Source: Candidatus Fredericiella danica | Lineage (GTDB): Bacteria; Chloroflexota; Anaerolineae; Caldilineales; Caldilineaceae | DNA: 64,000 bases | Assembly: GCA_016713335.1 (NCBI GenBank) | Contig: JADJPH010000003.1 | Span: 124,001-188,000 of the forward strand | Reading direction: 5' to 3' | Shown: piece by piece, positions 53,713 to 62,662 of the stretch | How positions within the stretch are numbered: the stretch's first letter is position 1 | Layout: each line of letters opens with the position of its first letter | Notes under the pieces: generated by a model | Database searches by the model: none | Told to the model about the DNA's origin: nothing | What the model saw: only the letters and a program-made list of their open reading frames with translations | Position numbers and translations under genes: made by a program

Positions 53713-54777
53713 AGACAGGGAGACAGGGAGACAGGGAGACAGGGAGACAGGGAGACAGGGAGACAGGGAGACAGGAGACAGGGAGACAAGGAGCAGGGCA
53801 AGAGACAGGAGCAGAGCGGGGGGGGGGGGGCGCCAACGAGGGGGGGGGCGGGGCGCGGGTGCGGTCCCGGCGGCGGAGAGAAGGAATAGTAGTAACTTGT
53901 CTCCTTGTCTCCCTGTCTCCCTGTCTATCTCTCCCACCGCGATCTCCCTCCCCGCCTCCGTGATCCACTCGCTCCACGATCCGGCATATAGTTTCCCCGC
54001 GCCCAGCCCGGCGTGCTCGAGCGCAATCAGATTATGGACGGCGGTGACGCCCGAACCACAGTACATGACGGTGCCTTCGGCTGCGGCATCGCCGAGCAGG
54101 CGCGTCCAACGCACCCACAGTTCCTCAGGGCGCAAGAAGCGACCGTCGGCGCCCAGATTCCCGGCATAGGGCGCCGAGATCGCCCCCGGAATGTGGCCGG
54201 CAATGGGATCGATCGTTTCATTCTCCCCGCGATACCGCTCCGCCGCACGAGCGTCAAAGACCCGGTATTGCGGGTGACTCAAATTCTCCACCAGGTCAGC
54301 CGTGCTGACGAGTCGCTCGGGGTGCAAGTGGGGTGTGAAGGTGCGCGACGGGCGCACCTCGTTCCCACTCCGCACCGGCATCCCAGCCTTTTCCCAGGCG
54401 CGCCAGTCGCCGTCCAGCACCGCCACCGTATCATGTCCAAGCCAGCGCAGCAGCCACCACAGACGGGCGGCAAACGCACCGCCCGCATCATCGTAGGCAA
54501 CGACTTGCGTGGTGGCATCGACCCCCCAGCCCGACAGACGCTGTACAAACGCATCCATTGCCGGCAAAGGATGGCGCCCCGTCCGGCCAGCTTCCACCGG
54601 CCCTGAGAGATCGGTCTTCAAGTCCGCAAAGAGCGCGCCGGGAATGTGCGCCGCCAGATATTTCTGCCGTCCAGCCGCGGGATCGGCCAACAGCGCCCGG
54701 CAATCGAAGACGGCCCATGCCGGGTCCTGCAAATGCGCAGCAAGCTCGGAAACGGAGACGATGGTTGTATAGTTCAT
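53587..54777 (-). CDS. Sulfurtransferase (tandem rhodanese, SseA-like), reads through repeats at its end
   Basis: The first 275 or so residues are a normal two-domain thiosulfate/3-mercaptopyruvate sulfurtransferase: 'WAVFDCRALLADPAAGRQKY' then the catalytic loop 'VMYCGSGVTAVHNLIAL' (active Cys about 238). The family ends soon after 'YAGSWSEWITEAGREIAV', near 53935. From there the frame has no stop and continues through the octamer array (translated as 'VSLSPCLP' units) and antisense into the acetolactate decarboxylase gene. The natural stop has probably been lost to repeat growth or an indel. The start overlaps the S9 peptidase stop (ATGA), so the two are coupled. Confidence 0.82.
   Translation of the reverse strand: MNYTTIVSVSELAAHLQDPAWAVFDCRALLADPAAGRQKYLAAHIPGALFADLKTDLSGPVEAGRTGRHPLPAMDAFVQRLSGWGVDATTQVVAYDDAGGAFAARLWWLLRWLGHDTVAVLDGDWRAWEKAGMPVRSGNEVRPSRTFTPHLHPERLVSTADLVENLSHPQYRVFDARAAERYRGENETIDPIAGHIPGAISAPYAGNLGADGRFLRPEELWVRWTRLLGDAAAEGTVMYCGSGVTAVHNLIALEHAGLGAGKLYAGSWSEWITEAGREIAVGEIDRETGRQGDKLLLFLLSAAGTAPAPRPPPRWRPPPPALLLSLALLLVSLSPVSLSPCLPVSLSPCLPVSLSLLTFRCSSRLAHIPAKVQVGKCIGVGLDQVEFPDVIQVHFA
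53713..53791. repeat. Octamer tandem repeat (AGACAGGG), locus 3, forward arm
   Basis: About ten head-to-tail units of AGACAGGG with one 7-base variant and a terminal AGACAAGG, starting on the base after the BudA-like stop codon. Further degenerate units run to about 53815, followed by a 13-G run (53818-53830) and a 9-G run (53840-53848). A short array in the opposite orientation follows at 53899-53930. Confidence 0.85.
53899..53930. repeat. Octamer tandem repeat (GTCTCCYT), locus 3, reverse arm
   Basis: Four units: GTCTCCTT, GTCTCCCT, GTCTCCCT, GTCTATCT. These are the reverse complement of the AGACAGGG/AGACAAGG units at 53713-53791, so transcripts from either side could fold a long stem of about 30 pairs with the G-rich segment in the loop. 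Confidence 0.8.
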
Positions 54778-56671
54778 GGCTTGAGTTGCGCCCTAAAGAA
54801 ATCGGTGATCCGGTTATAGCAGTCCACCTTGTTGGCAAACTTGAGTACATCATGACCTTCATCGGCGTAGACGACGTAGTCCACCTGCTTTCCCTTTGCC
54901 TGCAGTTGTTCGACGACATCGCGTGACTCGCGTTCGACGACGCGCGGGTCGTTGGCGCCCTGCATGACCAGCATCGGGCAGGCCAGGTTTTCGAGGTAGG
55001 TGCTGGGCGAGTGGATGAGCATCTCTTCGCGCTCAGTTTCGGGATTGCCGACGGTGATGTAAAAGTAGGTCTTCCACGTCTCCGGCAGGCGGTCGACAAA
55101 GGTCAGCAAGTTATATGGACCAAACATGTCCACTGCGGCCTTCCATAGTTCGGGATGGCGCCTGGCCAGCGTCAGCGTCATGTAGCCACCGTAGGATCGA
55201 CCCATGACGCCTGTGCGCGACATGTCCAACCGCGGATCCTGCTTCAGCAACTCGAATGCGGCGACGTGGTCCAGGCGATCCTGCCCACCCCAGTCCCGGT
55301 CGACGTGTTTCATGTAGGCCATCCCGTAGCCCGAACTGCCACGTACATTAGGTGCCCACACCGCAAACCCATTGAGGGTCAGGAACTGGATCAGTGGCAT
55401 CGAGAACCAGGTGAAGTCGGGTCTTTCCTGGCTCTGTGGACCGCCATGAATGTAGAAGACCACCGGCCGCGGCCCGCTGAAGCCAAGTTCGGGCGCCGGC
55501 AGATAGAGCCGCGCGGAGATACGGAGATCGTCGTGACTGGTGTACGAACTCTCGATGCCCGGCGACAGATAGTTGCTTGGAATCCCGAGCACGCGCTCAT
55601 TGGTCTGGCGGATCATCCTGCCATCCGGTTCGATGAGATACAGTTGCGATGGCGCCGTTGCGCTAGAAAATGAGAGCGCATAGCGGCCGCTGTCTCTATC
55701 GAACGCAATGGACTGCACAACGCCATTGGTCAATTCGCCCTCGCCCACCAGGACGCGCGTCACCGAAAATTCACGATTGGCTTCGTCAAACGTGCCTTCA
55801 TACACCCATGAAGCGCCGTCGATGTTGTAGTTGAGCAGGTACTGATCCCCGGCAAGATGTTCAATCCTGCTCAGTTCACCGATCCCAGCATGCACCAGGC
55901 CGGCGACGCGCACCTGCTCAACCTTTGCCGAATCGTTGAGCGCAGGTAGCTCAGCCCGTAGCCGTCGTCAAAGAGCGATGAGACAAACAGTAGCCCGTCG
56001 CCTGGCCGTAGATGCGCCGCACCAATACCGTTGGGCGCCACCTGGTCGCCGGCCTGGCGCGCATCCATCGGCAAGCCAAAGAGCAAGGTGCGCTCCCCGC
56101 CTGGCTCCTTTCGATACAGGGCCACGTCGCCAAAGCTGTATTGATCGGCAAGGACAAAAGTCTGATAATCGTCGTCGTAGGCAATTGGGATGTTGCCGTA
56201 GAGACTCTCGCCCAGTTCCACCGTCTCCAGGGTGGCGAGATCGGCAAGAAAGGTGCGATGGAGGGGGGTGCGCCGCGGGTCCACGGAGAAAAGCGCGATC
56301 GCACGCTCGGGGTCGACATGGGTACAATAGACTTGTTGCCCGTTGAACTTGTCGCCAAAGACCGGGGTCGGAATGCCTCCCTCAAGGGGAACCCACGTGG
56401 GTTGGTAGTTCTCGTCGCCATCCTGGTCAAGCATCAGCAGGATCTTGCCAAGTTTGGGGAGCACAGAGTAGACCACGGCGTCATCGAAGTGGTGTGGATT
56501 GGGCAGTGCGATATCCGGTGGAATGAGCGGCTCCGGCACGCTCCCGCCAATCCGCATGGCGTAGAGGCTTAACCGGCCGGAGAGGTCGCTGATAAAGTAG
56601 AGAAGATCGCCGGCCAATTGCGGTTGGACGAATTGGCGCGCTGACAAGAGAGACTCGATACGAAATTGCAT
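54774..56671 (-). CDS. S9 family prolyl oligopeptidase-like serine peptidase, one frameshift
   Basis: The N-terminal beta-propeller begins at the ATG at 56671 ('MQFRIESLLSARQFVQPQLAG') and runs to 'GYGLSYLR'; there a base is missing (near 55945) and the next frame continues 'LNDSAKVEQVRVAGLVH'. The C-terminal alpha/beta-hydrolase has the nucleophile in 'GVMGRSYGGYMTLTLA', the Asp in 'VMQGANDPRVVERES' and His in 'YADEGHDVLKFANK'. Restored length is about 632 residues, normal for S9C/acylaminoacyl-type enzymes. No signal peptide, so cytoplasmic peptide trimming is likely. It heads a two-gene operon with the rhodanese. Confidence 0.87.
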
Positions 56672-56812
56672 CATGATCGGCATTTTCCAGTTATACTAAG
56701 CACTAGTGCGAACGGATTTGACTCCGATTGTACGTCAGCGGCGCGGGGTCACCAATTTTTGTCGTATAGTCGCATGACGCAGTTTTGCGCCGGAAAGAGG
56801 GGCAAATGCCCG

Positions 56813-56841
56813 GTGACGTGATCGTGTAGGGTTGTTATAAT
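56813..56841 (+). promoter_or_regulatory. Possible promoter upstream of 56890
   Basis: A consensus -10, TATAAT (56836-56841), is preceded 17 bases upstream by GTGACG, a poor -35. A 7-bp hairpin CAGGCAA/TTGCCTG (56844-56864) would lie at the very start of the transcript. Confidence 0.4.
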
Positions 56842-56889
56842 GTCAGGCAAGGGTTCGTTGCCTGAGCCATCATAAGTTGAGGTGAACAA

Positions 56890-57621
56890 ATGGCTGCGCA
56901 ATACCCCGACGCAGAGACGCGTCGGCGTACAGTACTCGTCGTTGTGCTCAACAATGCTGAGGATTTGCTCCGTGCTGCGGACCAGGGCTGGTATCGAATT
57001 CCGCAGCGGCATGCGCCCAAACGCATGGGCGCAGATTATCTGGCTTTCTATCAGACGGGTGCGTTCCGCACGGAAGGCGAGGCGCATACCGTCACCTATT
57101 ATGCCCCCACCCGTCGTTACAAGTTGCTCACCCGGCGCGAACTGCTGCCGGACGAACCAGATCATCCGCGCGCGGCCGACTATTATTACCGCGTCGAGAT
57201 CGGCCCGCTGGCGCGGTTGGCGCATCCGGTGCCGGCGCAGCGGCTCCGCCGTGTGACATTTATCCATACGACGATGGATCGACTGTTGACCGCCGGCGAT
57301 GTCACCGATCTGTTTCAACAGGACGATCCGTTTGATACGCTTTGGGGGGCATTGCGGGAGCACAATCTGCGCCCGTTGCGGAACCGGCTGCTGCATGAGC
57401 GCCCGGTTGACATTGCCCTCCGTGCGCGGGGTGGTTATCTGGCGATCCAGTGTGTTGAGGGCAGCACCGTCAGTGAACACGGTGCGCTCCTCTTGCCTGA
57501 CCGTTGGGAACTGCTGCAGTTGCCGCCGTCACGCATCCAAGACGACCTGGCGGGTTGTCTGCGTGAGGTGGGCGCCGCGCTGATTGGATTGGGTGGGTCG
57601 AATCTGAACCTCGGGACTTAA
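56890..57621 (+). CDS. Uncharacterised protein, possible PUA-like N-terminus
   Basis: 243 residues, ATG 56890 with TTGAGGTGA upstream. The N-terminal half ('VVVLNNAEDLLRAADQGWYRIPQRHAP', seen as 'NAEDLLRAADQGWYRIP', then 'ADYLAFYQTGAFRTEGEAHTV') has the look of a small beta-barrel of EVE/PUA type. The second half has 'RRVTFIHTTMDRLLTAGDVTDLF' and 'ERPVDIALRARGGYLAIQCVEG', vaguely like a nuclease core that has lost its catalytic residues. It overlaps nothing and is followed after 2 bases by a secreted protein gene. No function can be given. Confidence 0.5.
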   Translation: MAAQYPDAETRRRTVLVVVLNNAEDLLRAADQGWYRIPQRHAPKRMGADYLAFYQTGAFRTEGEAHTVTYYAPTRRYKLLTRRELLPDEPDHPRAADYYYRVEIGPLARLAHPVPAQRLRRVTFIHTTMDRLLTAGDVTDLFQQDDPFDTLWGALREHNLRPLRNRLLHERPVDIALRARGGYLAIQCVEGSTVSEHGALLLPDRWELLQLPPSRIQDDLAGCLREVGAALIGLGGSNLNLGT

Positions 57622-57623
57622 CT

Positions 57624-58496
57624 ATGTCGCGCGACACGTCTCGATTCTGGCTCATAGTCCTATTTGTGGTCGCTGGGCTGACCTTGCTGATCGGCTTTGC
57701 GCCGGTTTTTGCCCAGGAACCTGTGACAGGTGCGACGATTCCGCCAGATCAGACTCCGGTCTATCTGCCGCTCATTTCGGCCGCGCCGCCGACGCCGACG
57801 CCCCAACCCCGCCATTTTGACAGCGTTCCAGTCGAAGGGGGTGGTTTCGATGGACCGGCGGAGACAAGCCCGGATCTCAATCTGTCCATCCGCAGCTATT
57901 CTTCGACTACGGCCTATCTGGGGCTGGTGAACTATGGCGGCGACACGGATCCCAATGCACCGCAGATCGCCGGGATGTTCCAGCCCGCACGCCTGCCGTC
58001 CTTCATCGCCGCACACCGTGTCTACGACTGGAACTGGAACTGTAACCCGCCCACCGGCTGCCGCGGCAGCCCGATCGACACCTATGCTGTGACGCTGCTG
58101 GAGATGAAGGCGCCGATCGGGGAAGGAATTGCCATGCCGTCGCGCGGGCCAAAGATCCGCGACAATTTTGTCGGCATGGTGCTCTATGCAGAACCAAACC
58201 GGATCACTTTTGTCTATTTGAGTGCGGACACCCCCGCGCAGGGCTATCTCGTCCATGTGGAGGACGTGGCGATTGCCCCGGAGTTGGTGGCGCTCTACCG
58301 CAAGCTGAACAGCGAAGGGCGCAGACGCCTCCCTGCGCTGCGCAATGGTGAAGTATTTGGTGTCGTTGATAAGGGGATGATCAAGATCGCGATGCGTGAT
58401 ACCGGGAGTTTTCTTGACCCGCGCGCATGCAAGGACTGGTGGATGGACTACATGGACCAGTGTAAGGTTCAGTTACAGCGCCCAGCGCGGCCGTAG
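57624..58496 (+). CDS. Secreted uncharacterised protein
   Basis: 290 residues with a clear signal peptide (helix about 9-26, cleavage near 'VFAQE') and then 'VYLPLISAAPPTPTPQP', the linker style common in secreted Chloroflexota proteins. The mature part has two Cys in 'NWNCNPPTGCRGSPIDTYAV' (possible disulphide) and two near the C-terminus ('ACKDWWMDYMDQCK'). No catalytic motif is recognised. It begins 2 bases after the preceding gene, so the two are co-transcribed. Function unknown. Confidence 0.6.
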   Translation: MSRDTSRFWLIVLFVVAGLTLLIGFAPVFAQEPVTGATIPPDQTPVYLPLISAAPPTPTPQPRHFDSVPVEGGGFDGPAETSPDLNLSIRSYSSTTAYLGLVNYGGDTDPNAPQIAGMFQPARLPSFIAAHRVYDWNWNCNPPTGCRGSPIDTYAVTLLEMKAPIGEGIAMPSRGPKIRDNFVGMVLYAEPNRITFVYLSADTPAQGYLVHVEDVAIAPELVALYRKLNSEGRRRLPALRNGEVFGVVDKGMIKIAMRDTGSFLDPRACKDWWMDYMDQCKVQLQRPARP

Positions 58497-58502
58497 CCCC
58501 AT

Positions 58503-58802
58503 CTACTTCTTACGGCGGGCGCCTTTCCCTTGTTCATTCGGGGGCGTCCAGCCTTCCGGCACGGCAGCTTCTTCGCCGAAGAAGAATTCTTCCATCTGCA
58601 TGCGCATAAACTCGCGTGCTTCAGGATCGTAAAGTGTGAGACCGTAATGATTGATCAACAAGGTCGCCTGCTGAAGCCACAGATCCCAGGCTTGTTGGGA
58701 AATATTTTCGTAGATCCGCTCGCCGAGCTCGCCGGGATAGGGTGGCTTCTCCAAACCGGGCAGATCTTGTTGAAGTTTCTGGCAATAAACTATGCGTGCC
58801 AT
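58503..58802 (-). CDS. Oxidative damage protection protein YggX-like (iron-sulfur/Fe(2+) trafficking)
   Basis: 99 residues from the ATG at 58802; 22 codons upstream in frame are excluded because 'MARIVYCQKLQQDLPGLEKPPYPGELG' is the family start (quoted in part as 'MARIVYCQKLQQDLPGLEKP'). The conserved Cys is residue 7. 'IYENISQQAWDLWLQQATLLINHYGL' and 'REFMRMQMEEFFFG' follow, as in YggX. The C-terminus adds a basic tail. The protein supports iron-sulfur cluster resistance to oxidants in the cytoplasm. It converges with the secreted protein gene. Confidence 0.92.
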   Translation of the reverse strand: MARIVYCQKLQQDLPGLEKPPYPGELGERIYENISQQAWDLWLQQATLLINHYGLTLYDPEAREFMRMQMEEFFFGEEAAVPEGWTPPNEQGKGARRKK

Positions 58803-58882
58803 TGCGGCCTCCTTATGGTATTGTATAATCCTGGCGCCACCCATGAATCTGTAAATGGCGCATTTCAAAAGAACGAATCAAC

Positions 58883-59818
58883 GTGACACTTCGCGCGGTT
58901 TTCTTCGGTTCTGATTGCCAGTACTCTGAGATTGTAATGGAAGCTCTGCTTCGCAGTACAGTCTCACTTGTCGGCGTGGTCATGCCGGGCGCCAACATCC
59001 CGGGCGTTCGCCATGATGTACCGATCCAGGCGCTGCTCCCGAAGGATGCAATCGTACTTGACAACGATCCCCACGCCTTGCCCGTTGTTTCACCGTTTGC
59101 ACAGCACAGTATTTTACATCTGGCCTGGGCAAAGGGGATCCCACTCTTCGCTGTGAATCAAGTCAAGTCGCCAGAGACGGCCGGCGTGATCCGCACCTTG
59201 GGACCCCACGTGGGATGTGTGGCCTGCTTCCCCAGGCGAATACCCCCATCGTTGTTAAAGGCGCCACGCCGGGGTTTTCTCAACGTGCACCCGTCGCTAT
59301 TGCCGGAGTATCGAGGCCCGTCGCCGCTCTTCTGGCAGTTCCGCGCCGGCGAGATGCGCACCGGCGTCACGGTGCATTGGATGGACGCTGAGTTTGATAC
59401 GGGGCCGATAGCCGCGCAACGCTCTGCTACGCTGCCCGATGGCATCACCGAAACGGATGCCACGGTCCTGATGGCGCGAGCCGGCGCCCAACTGCTGACG
59501 CAAGTGCTTGACCGGGTTGCCGATGGCGAAATTCCCTATCACAAACAGCCGCCCGGTGGTTCCACCCAACCCTACCCGCAAGAAGCGGATTTTAGCATCG
59601 ATCTCGACTGGAGCGCCCACCGCATCTACAATTTCATGCGTGCGACGGCGGTGTGGGGCTACGCGTTTACGGTTGAGGTCGACGGCGCCATCTACCGTCT
59701 GACCGAGGCGATCTCCTGGTCCCCTTATGGCCAACTTGGCCAGACGATGTCGCAAGACGCCAGTGACACCGTCCTGCTCCAGTGTAATCCGGGCGTTGTG
59801 CTTGCCCGTTTTGCCTGA
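58883..59818 (+). CDS. Methionyl-tRNA formyltransferase-like protein
   Basis: 311 residues from a GTG at 58883. The formyltransferase core is visible: 'CFPRRIPPSLLKAPRRGFLNVHPSLLPEYRGPSPLFWQF' (split as 'PRRGFLNVHPSLLPEYRGPS'), with the catalytic Asn, His and the Asp of 'DAEFDTGPIAAQ'. The C-terminal beta-barrel ('FTVEVDGAIYRL') matches Fmt. The N-terminal 'VFFGSDCQYSEIVMEALL' is the usual opening but lacks 'GTPxFA'. It could be true Fmt or a paralogue; a second fmt elsewhere would decide. It is divergent from yggX (80 bases between starts). Confidence 0.8.
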   Translation: MTLRAVFFGSDCQYSEIVMEALLRSTVSLVGVVMPGANIPGVRHDVPIQALLPKDAIVLDNDPHALPVVSPFAQHSILHLAWAKGIPLFAVNQVKSPETAGVIRTLGPHVGCVACFPRRIPPSLLKAPRRGFLNVHPSLLPEYRGPSPLFWQFRAGEMRTGVTVHWMDAEFDTGPIAAQRSATLPDGITETDATVLMARAGAQLLTQVLDRVADGEIPYHKQPPGGSTQPYPQEADFSIDLDWSAHRIYNFMRATAVWGYAFTVEVDGAIYRLTEAISWSPYGQLGQTMSQDASDTVLLQCNPGVVLARFA

Positions 59819-59879
59819 CGCCGGATGGCCCCGCTTTGGTCGCATCCACAAAACACAGCAACCGGCATCCGCATGCAGA

Positions 59880-60437
59880 TTACAGCTTTGGCAGTGTGAT
59901 GCCGCGCTGCGCCTGGTACTTTCCTTTGCGGTCTGCATAGGAGACTTCCGGCGGTTCCCCCTGAAAGAACAGCACCTGGGCAATCCCCTCATTCGCATAG
60001 ATCTTCGCCGGCAACGGGGTCGTGTTCGAGATCTCGATCGTGACGTGCCCTTCCCATTCTGGCTCAAAGGGCGTGACATTCACGATAATTCCACATCTCG
60101 CGTAGGTGCTTTTGCCCAGACAAATCGTTAAGACATCGCGGGGAATGCGGAAGTACTCGACGGTGCGCGCGAGGGCGAAACTGTTGGGCGGGATGATGCA
60201 GACGTCGCCACGATAGTGCACCATCGCCCGTTCATCGATCTGTTTCGGATCGACGACCGTCAATTGCCCCGTCGCCGGCGTAAAAATTCGAAACTCATCC
60301 GCCACCCGGATGTCATACCCGTAGCTGCTCAGCCCGTACGAGACCACGCCCTCACGCACCTGGTTCTCGACAAAGGGTTCGATCATCCTGTGCGTCAACG
60401 CCATTCGGCGAATCCAATGGTCGGGTTGGATTGACAT
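59880..60437 (-). CDS. dcd: dCTP deaminase
   Basis: 185 residues from the ATG at 60437; 13 codons upstream in frame lack similarity. Family motifs: 'SYGLSSYGYDIRVADEF', 'VHYRGDVCIIPPNSFALARTVEYF', 'GKSTYARCGIIVNVTPFEPEWEGHVTIEISN' (quoted in part as 'GKSTYARCGIIVNVTPFEP') with the catalytic Glu, and 'GIAQVLFFQGE'. It deaminates dCTP to dUTP for thymidylate synthesis. It is the last gene on the minus strand after the cobamide operon, 106 bases beyond cobU, and may be transcribed separately. Confidence 0.95.
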   Translation of the reverse strand: MSIQPDHWIRRMALTHRMIEPFVENQVREGVVSYGLSSYGYDIRVADEFRIFTPATGQLTVVDPKQIDERAMVHYRGDVCIIPPNSFALARTVEYFRIPRDVLTICLGKSTYARCGIIVNVTPFEPEWEGHVTIEISNTTPLPAKIYANEGIAQVLFFQGEPPEVSYADRKGKYQAQRGITLPKL

Positions 60438-60542
60438 GGTGGCTCTCCACTTACTGTTGGTTGGCGGGCAAGTCAATGCGCGTACGGTGGACGCGCGCTG
60501 TTTGCGAATCTACCACACGATTTGCCGCGCGCCAATTGCCTC

Positions 60543-61091
60543 TCAGCCTTTTACCCGCATCGGCAACCCGGCGACCATGAAGACAACGCGATCTGCCCTG
60601 GCTGCCAGCCGTTGATTCGCCCGCCCAAGGGCGTCACGATAAAGCCGGCCCAACGGGTATGCCGGCACGATGCCCAGCCCGACTTCATTGGAGACGATGA
60701 ACCACGTCGCATCACTTCCCGGGATCAAATCCAGAATTGCCTCCACCTCTACCATAAGCGCCTGCGTAGCGGTCGACTCACTCGCGTCCTCCGGTAGCGC
60801 CATGAGGACATTGTTGGCGAGCAGGGTGAGGCAATCAATGAGCACGACTTGCGTGGCCGGCGTCAGGGCTGCGGCAATCGCCGTCGCCACCTGCGTTGGC
60901 GCCTCGACCGTGCGCCACGCCGGGGGGCGTTGCAACCTATGGGCCGCAATCCGTGTGCGCATCTCCTCATCCCATGCCTCGGCCGTGGCGACATAGAGCA
61001 CGTCGCCCCCCTGTTCGGCCGCCAATTGTTCCGAATAGGTGCTCTTCCCACTACGGGCGCCCCCCAATACGAGGTGTAACGAACCCTTCAT
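60543..61091 (-). CDS. cobU: Adenosylcobinamide kinase / guanylyltransferase
   Basis: 182 residues. P-loop 'LVLGGARSGKSTYSEQLA' at the start, then 'VLYVATAEAWDEEMRTRIAAH', 'VVLIDCLTLLANNVL' and 'WFIVSNEVGLGIVPAYPLGRLYRDALG' (seen as 'VSNEVGLGIVPAYPLGR') are the CobU signature, including the guanylylated His in 'TRIAAH'. It phosphorylates and GMP-activates adenosylcobinamide for joining to the lower ligand by CobS. Its ATG overlaps the stop of the CbiR-like gene (ATGA), so it is translationally coupled within the operon. Confidence 0.95.
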   Translation of the reverse strand: MKGSLHLVLGGARSGKSTYSEQLAAEQGGDVLYVATAEAWDEEMRTRIAAHRLQRPPAWRTVEAPTQVATAIAAALTPATQVVLIDCLTLLANNVLMALPEDASESTATQALMVEVEAILDLIPGSDATWFIVSNEVGLGIVPAYPLGRLYRDALGRANQRLAARADRVVFMVAGLPMRVKG

Positions 61092-61918
61092 GATCTGCTT
61101 CTTTCCTTGTTTTGCACCCGGGCAACGCTGCCCATCAGCGCTTGGCGCGAGGTCTGAAAGTCCTCCAACCCAAAGACTTCTAGGGTGACGACACCCCCGA
61201 ATTTCATCTCCAGCAGGGTGCGAATCACAGCATCGAGCGCGTCCGGCGGTGCATAGGCGAGGGAAGCATGATCGCGCTCGTTGACGCCGTGGATGTGCAC
61301 CACGCGCATGCGCGCCCCGGCGGCGGCCAGAGCGGGCAGCGGGTCTATCCCGTCAAGCCAGAGATGCCCGACGTCAACGCATCGCCCCACCCCGGCGCGG
61401 GTCACGACCGGCGTCACAAACTCCGCCGGATAACCTTCGAGGTTTTCGATGGCCAGCCGGTGCGGCGCCTGCAACCCGGCGGTGGTCAATCGAAGCGCCT
61501 TCACTGTCGCGTCACGCCAGGTGAGCAGCGCCGGATCTTCGGCGTCCGCTGTGCGGACGGTGCGGCCGTCCAGATGGCCAACCCAGGCCCACGGCTCAAG
61601 TGATTGGGTTAAGTCGAGCAACTGGTGCGCGCGGCGGAGCGGTAACGAAGGGGTGCGCCCATTGTCGTCTGCAAGCCTGAGATCGTCGAGCAGGTGCACG
61701 GTGTAGCTGAAGCCCGACGCTGCGCCAAACGCCGCGAGTGCCGCCACCTCAACTGGCGAAGGTAGATTGCTGGCGCCGTCCGGCAGGTCGAAGAGCACCA
61801 ACTGCATGTCTTCCACGCTGGGGGCAAGAAAGCGGGCGTTGGCCAATAGATCGTCTTCGACGATGTAAGATGTCGTCCCAATCCGGAAGGGAAGCCCAAG
61901 GCTGCGTGTGTTCATCAT
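61088..61918 (-). CDS. CbiR-like TIM-barrel protein (cobamide remodelling hydrolase family)
   Basis: About 276 residues from the ATG at 61918, which overlaps the cobS stop (ATGA). The fold is xylose-isomerase-like/AP endonuclease 2: 'FRIGTTSYIVEDDLLANARFL', 'AIENLEGYPAEFVTPVV', 'VGRCVDVGHLWLDGIDPLPAL', 'MRVVHIHGVNERDHASL' and 'GGVVTLEVFGLEDF' give metal-site residues Glu, Asp, His, His, Glu. This set in a corrinoid operon matches CbiR, the Akkermansia enzyme that cleaves the nucleotide loop of cobamides for remodelling. CobU and CobS next to it would rebuild the loop. A sugar isomerase of the same fold is possible but less likely here. Confidence 0.72.
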   Translation of the reverse strand: MMNTRSLGLPFRIGTTSYIVEDDLLANARFLAPSVEDMQLVLFDLPDGASNLPSPVEVAALAAFGAASGFSYTVHLLDDLRLADDNGRTPSLPLRRAHQLLDLTQSLEPWAWVGHLDGRTVRTADAEDPALLTWRDATVKALRLTTAGLQAPHRLAIENLEGYPAEFVTPVVTRAGVGRCVDVGHLWLDGIDPLPALAAAGARMRVVHIHGVNERDHASLAYAPPDALDAVIRTLLEMKFGGVVTLEVFGLEDFQTSRQALMGSVARVQNKERSRS

Positions 61919-62644
61919 GCCAGACAAAATGCCAGGAGCATCGAAACTTCACTCACTTCAACAACCGCGCCAAAGACATCGCCCGTGACGCCACCGATGC
62001 GCCGTCGCGCCAGCAAGACAACGGTGAAGGCTGCAAGCGCCGCCAGCAGGGCGCCTGCAAACGCACGCCAATCCCACCAGCCAATGGTCAGTAGGGCTGC
62101 CACCGGCAAAATGGATGCACGCACGACAATCCCCGGCGTCAATGCGCGCGTCAGCGCTTCCCCCATCCCCCCCGGGCGCGCGGCCGGTTGGTGCGCGGCG
62201 AAGAGCAACAACCATCGCGCCCAGGTAGGCGCCAGCAGCAGGGCAAGGACTGGCGCATGCGTTGCCCAGGGTCGCCGACTTGAGAAGTAGCAGGAGGCCG
62301 AGCGTGATGGCGCCAAAGGACCCCACGCGCGGGTCGCGCATGATCTCTAGCCGGCGCTCCGGTGTTGTCGTGGAAAGCAAACCATCGCCACAGTCCGCCA
62401 GCCCGTCGAGGTGCAGCCCGCCGGTCAACCCCGCCCACAGGGCGACGACCAGTACCGCCGCCACCGCTGCCGGCAGCCATGCCTCCGCCGCCCAGTAGGC
62501 AAGGGCCAAAATCACCCCAAGGAGCAGGCCAACCACGGGATACCAGGGTGCGGCCATTGCCGGCGCATCGGCCCGAAACTCCAACCTCCGTGCCGGCAGC
62601 GTCGTCAAAAAGCTGACTGCCAACCAGAAACCGTCAAACACCAT
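61915..62644 (-). CDS. cobS: Adenosylcobinamide-GDP ribazoletransferase (cobalamin synthase), one frameshift
   Basis: From the ATG at 62644: 'FWLAVSFLTTLPARRL', then the catalytic segment 'GGLHLDGLADCGDGLLS' and 'RDPRVGSFGAITLGLLLLLKSATL'. There the frame shifts (extra G in GGG, near 62263); the next frame continues 'ATHAPVLALLLAPTWARWLLLFAAHQPAARPGGMG', seen as 'APTWARWLLLFAAHQPA', and ends at 61915. Restored length is about 242 residues with six or seven helices. CobS joins adenosylcobinamide-GDP and alpha-ribazole in the membrane. It overlaps the CbiR-like start. Confidence 0.9.
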
Positions 62645-62662
62645 GACCCGCTTCGCCGTGTA

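Noticed and set aside
53587..53960. Low-complexity Ser/Pro/Cys-rich domain of the rhodanese as a functional tail
   Set aside because: It is the translation of an octamer repeat array and of antisense DNA of the neighbouring gene, best explained by a lost stop.
60438..60542. Cobalamin riboswitch in the cobamide region
   Set aside because: The gap is too short and lacks the B12-box. The start of the operon lies beyond the right edge, so a riboswitch there cannot be excluded.
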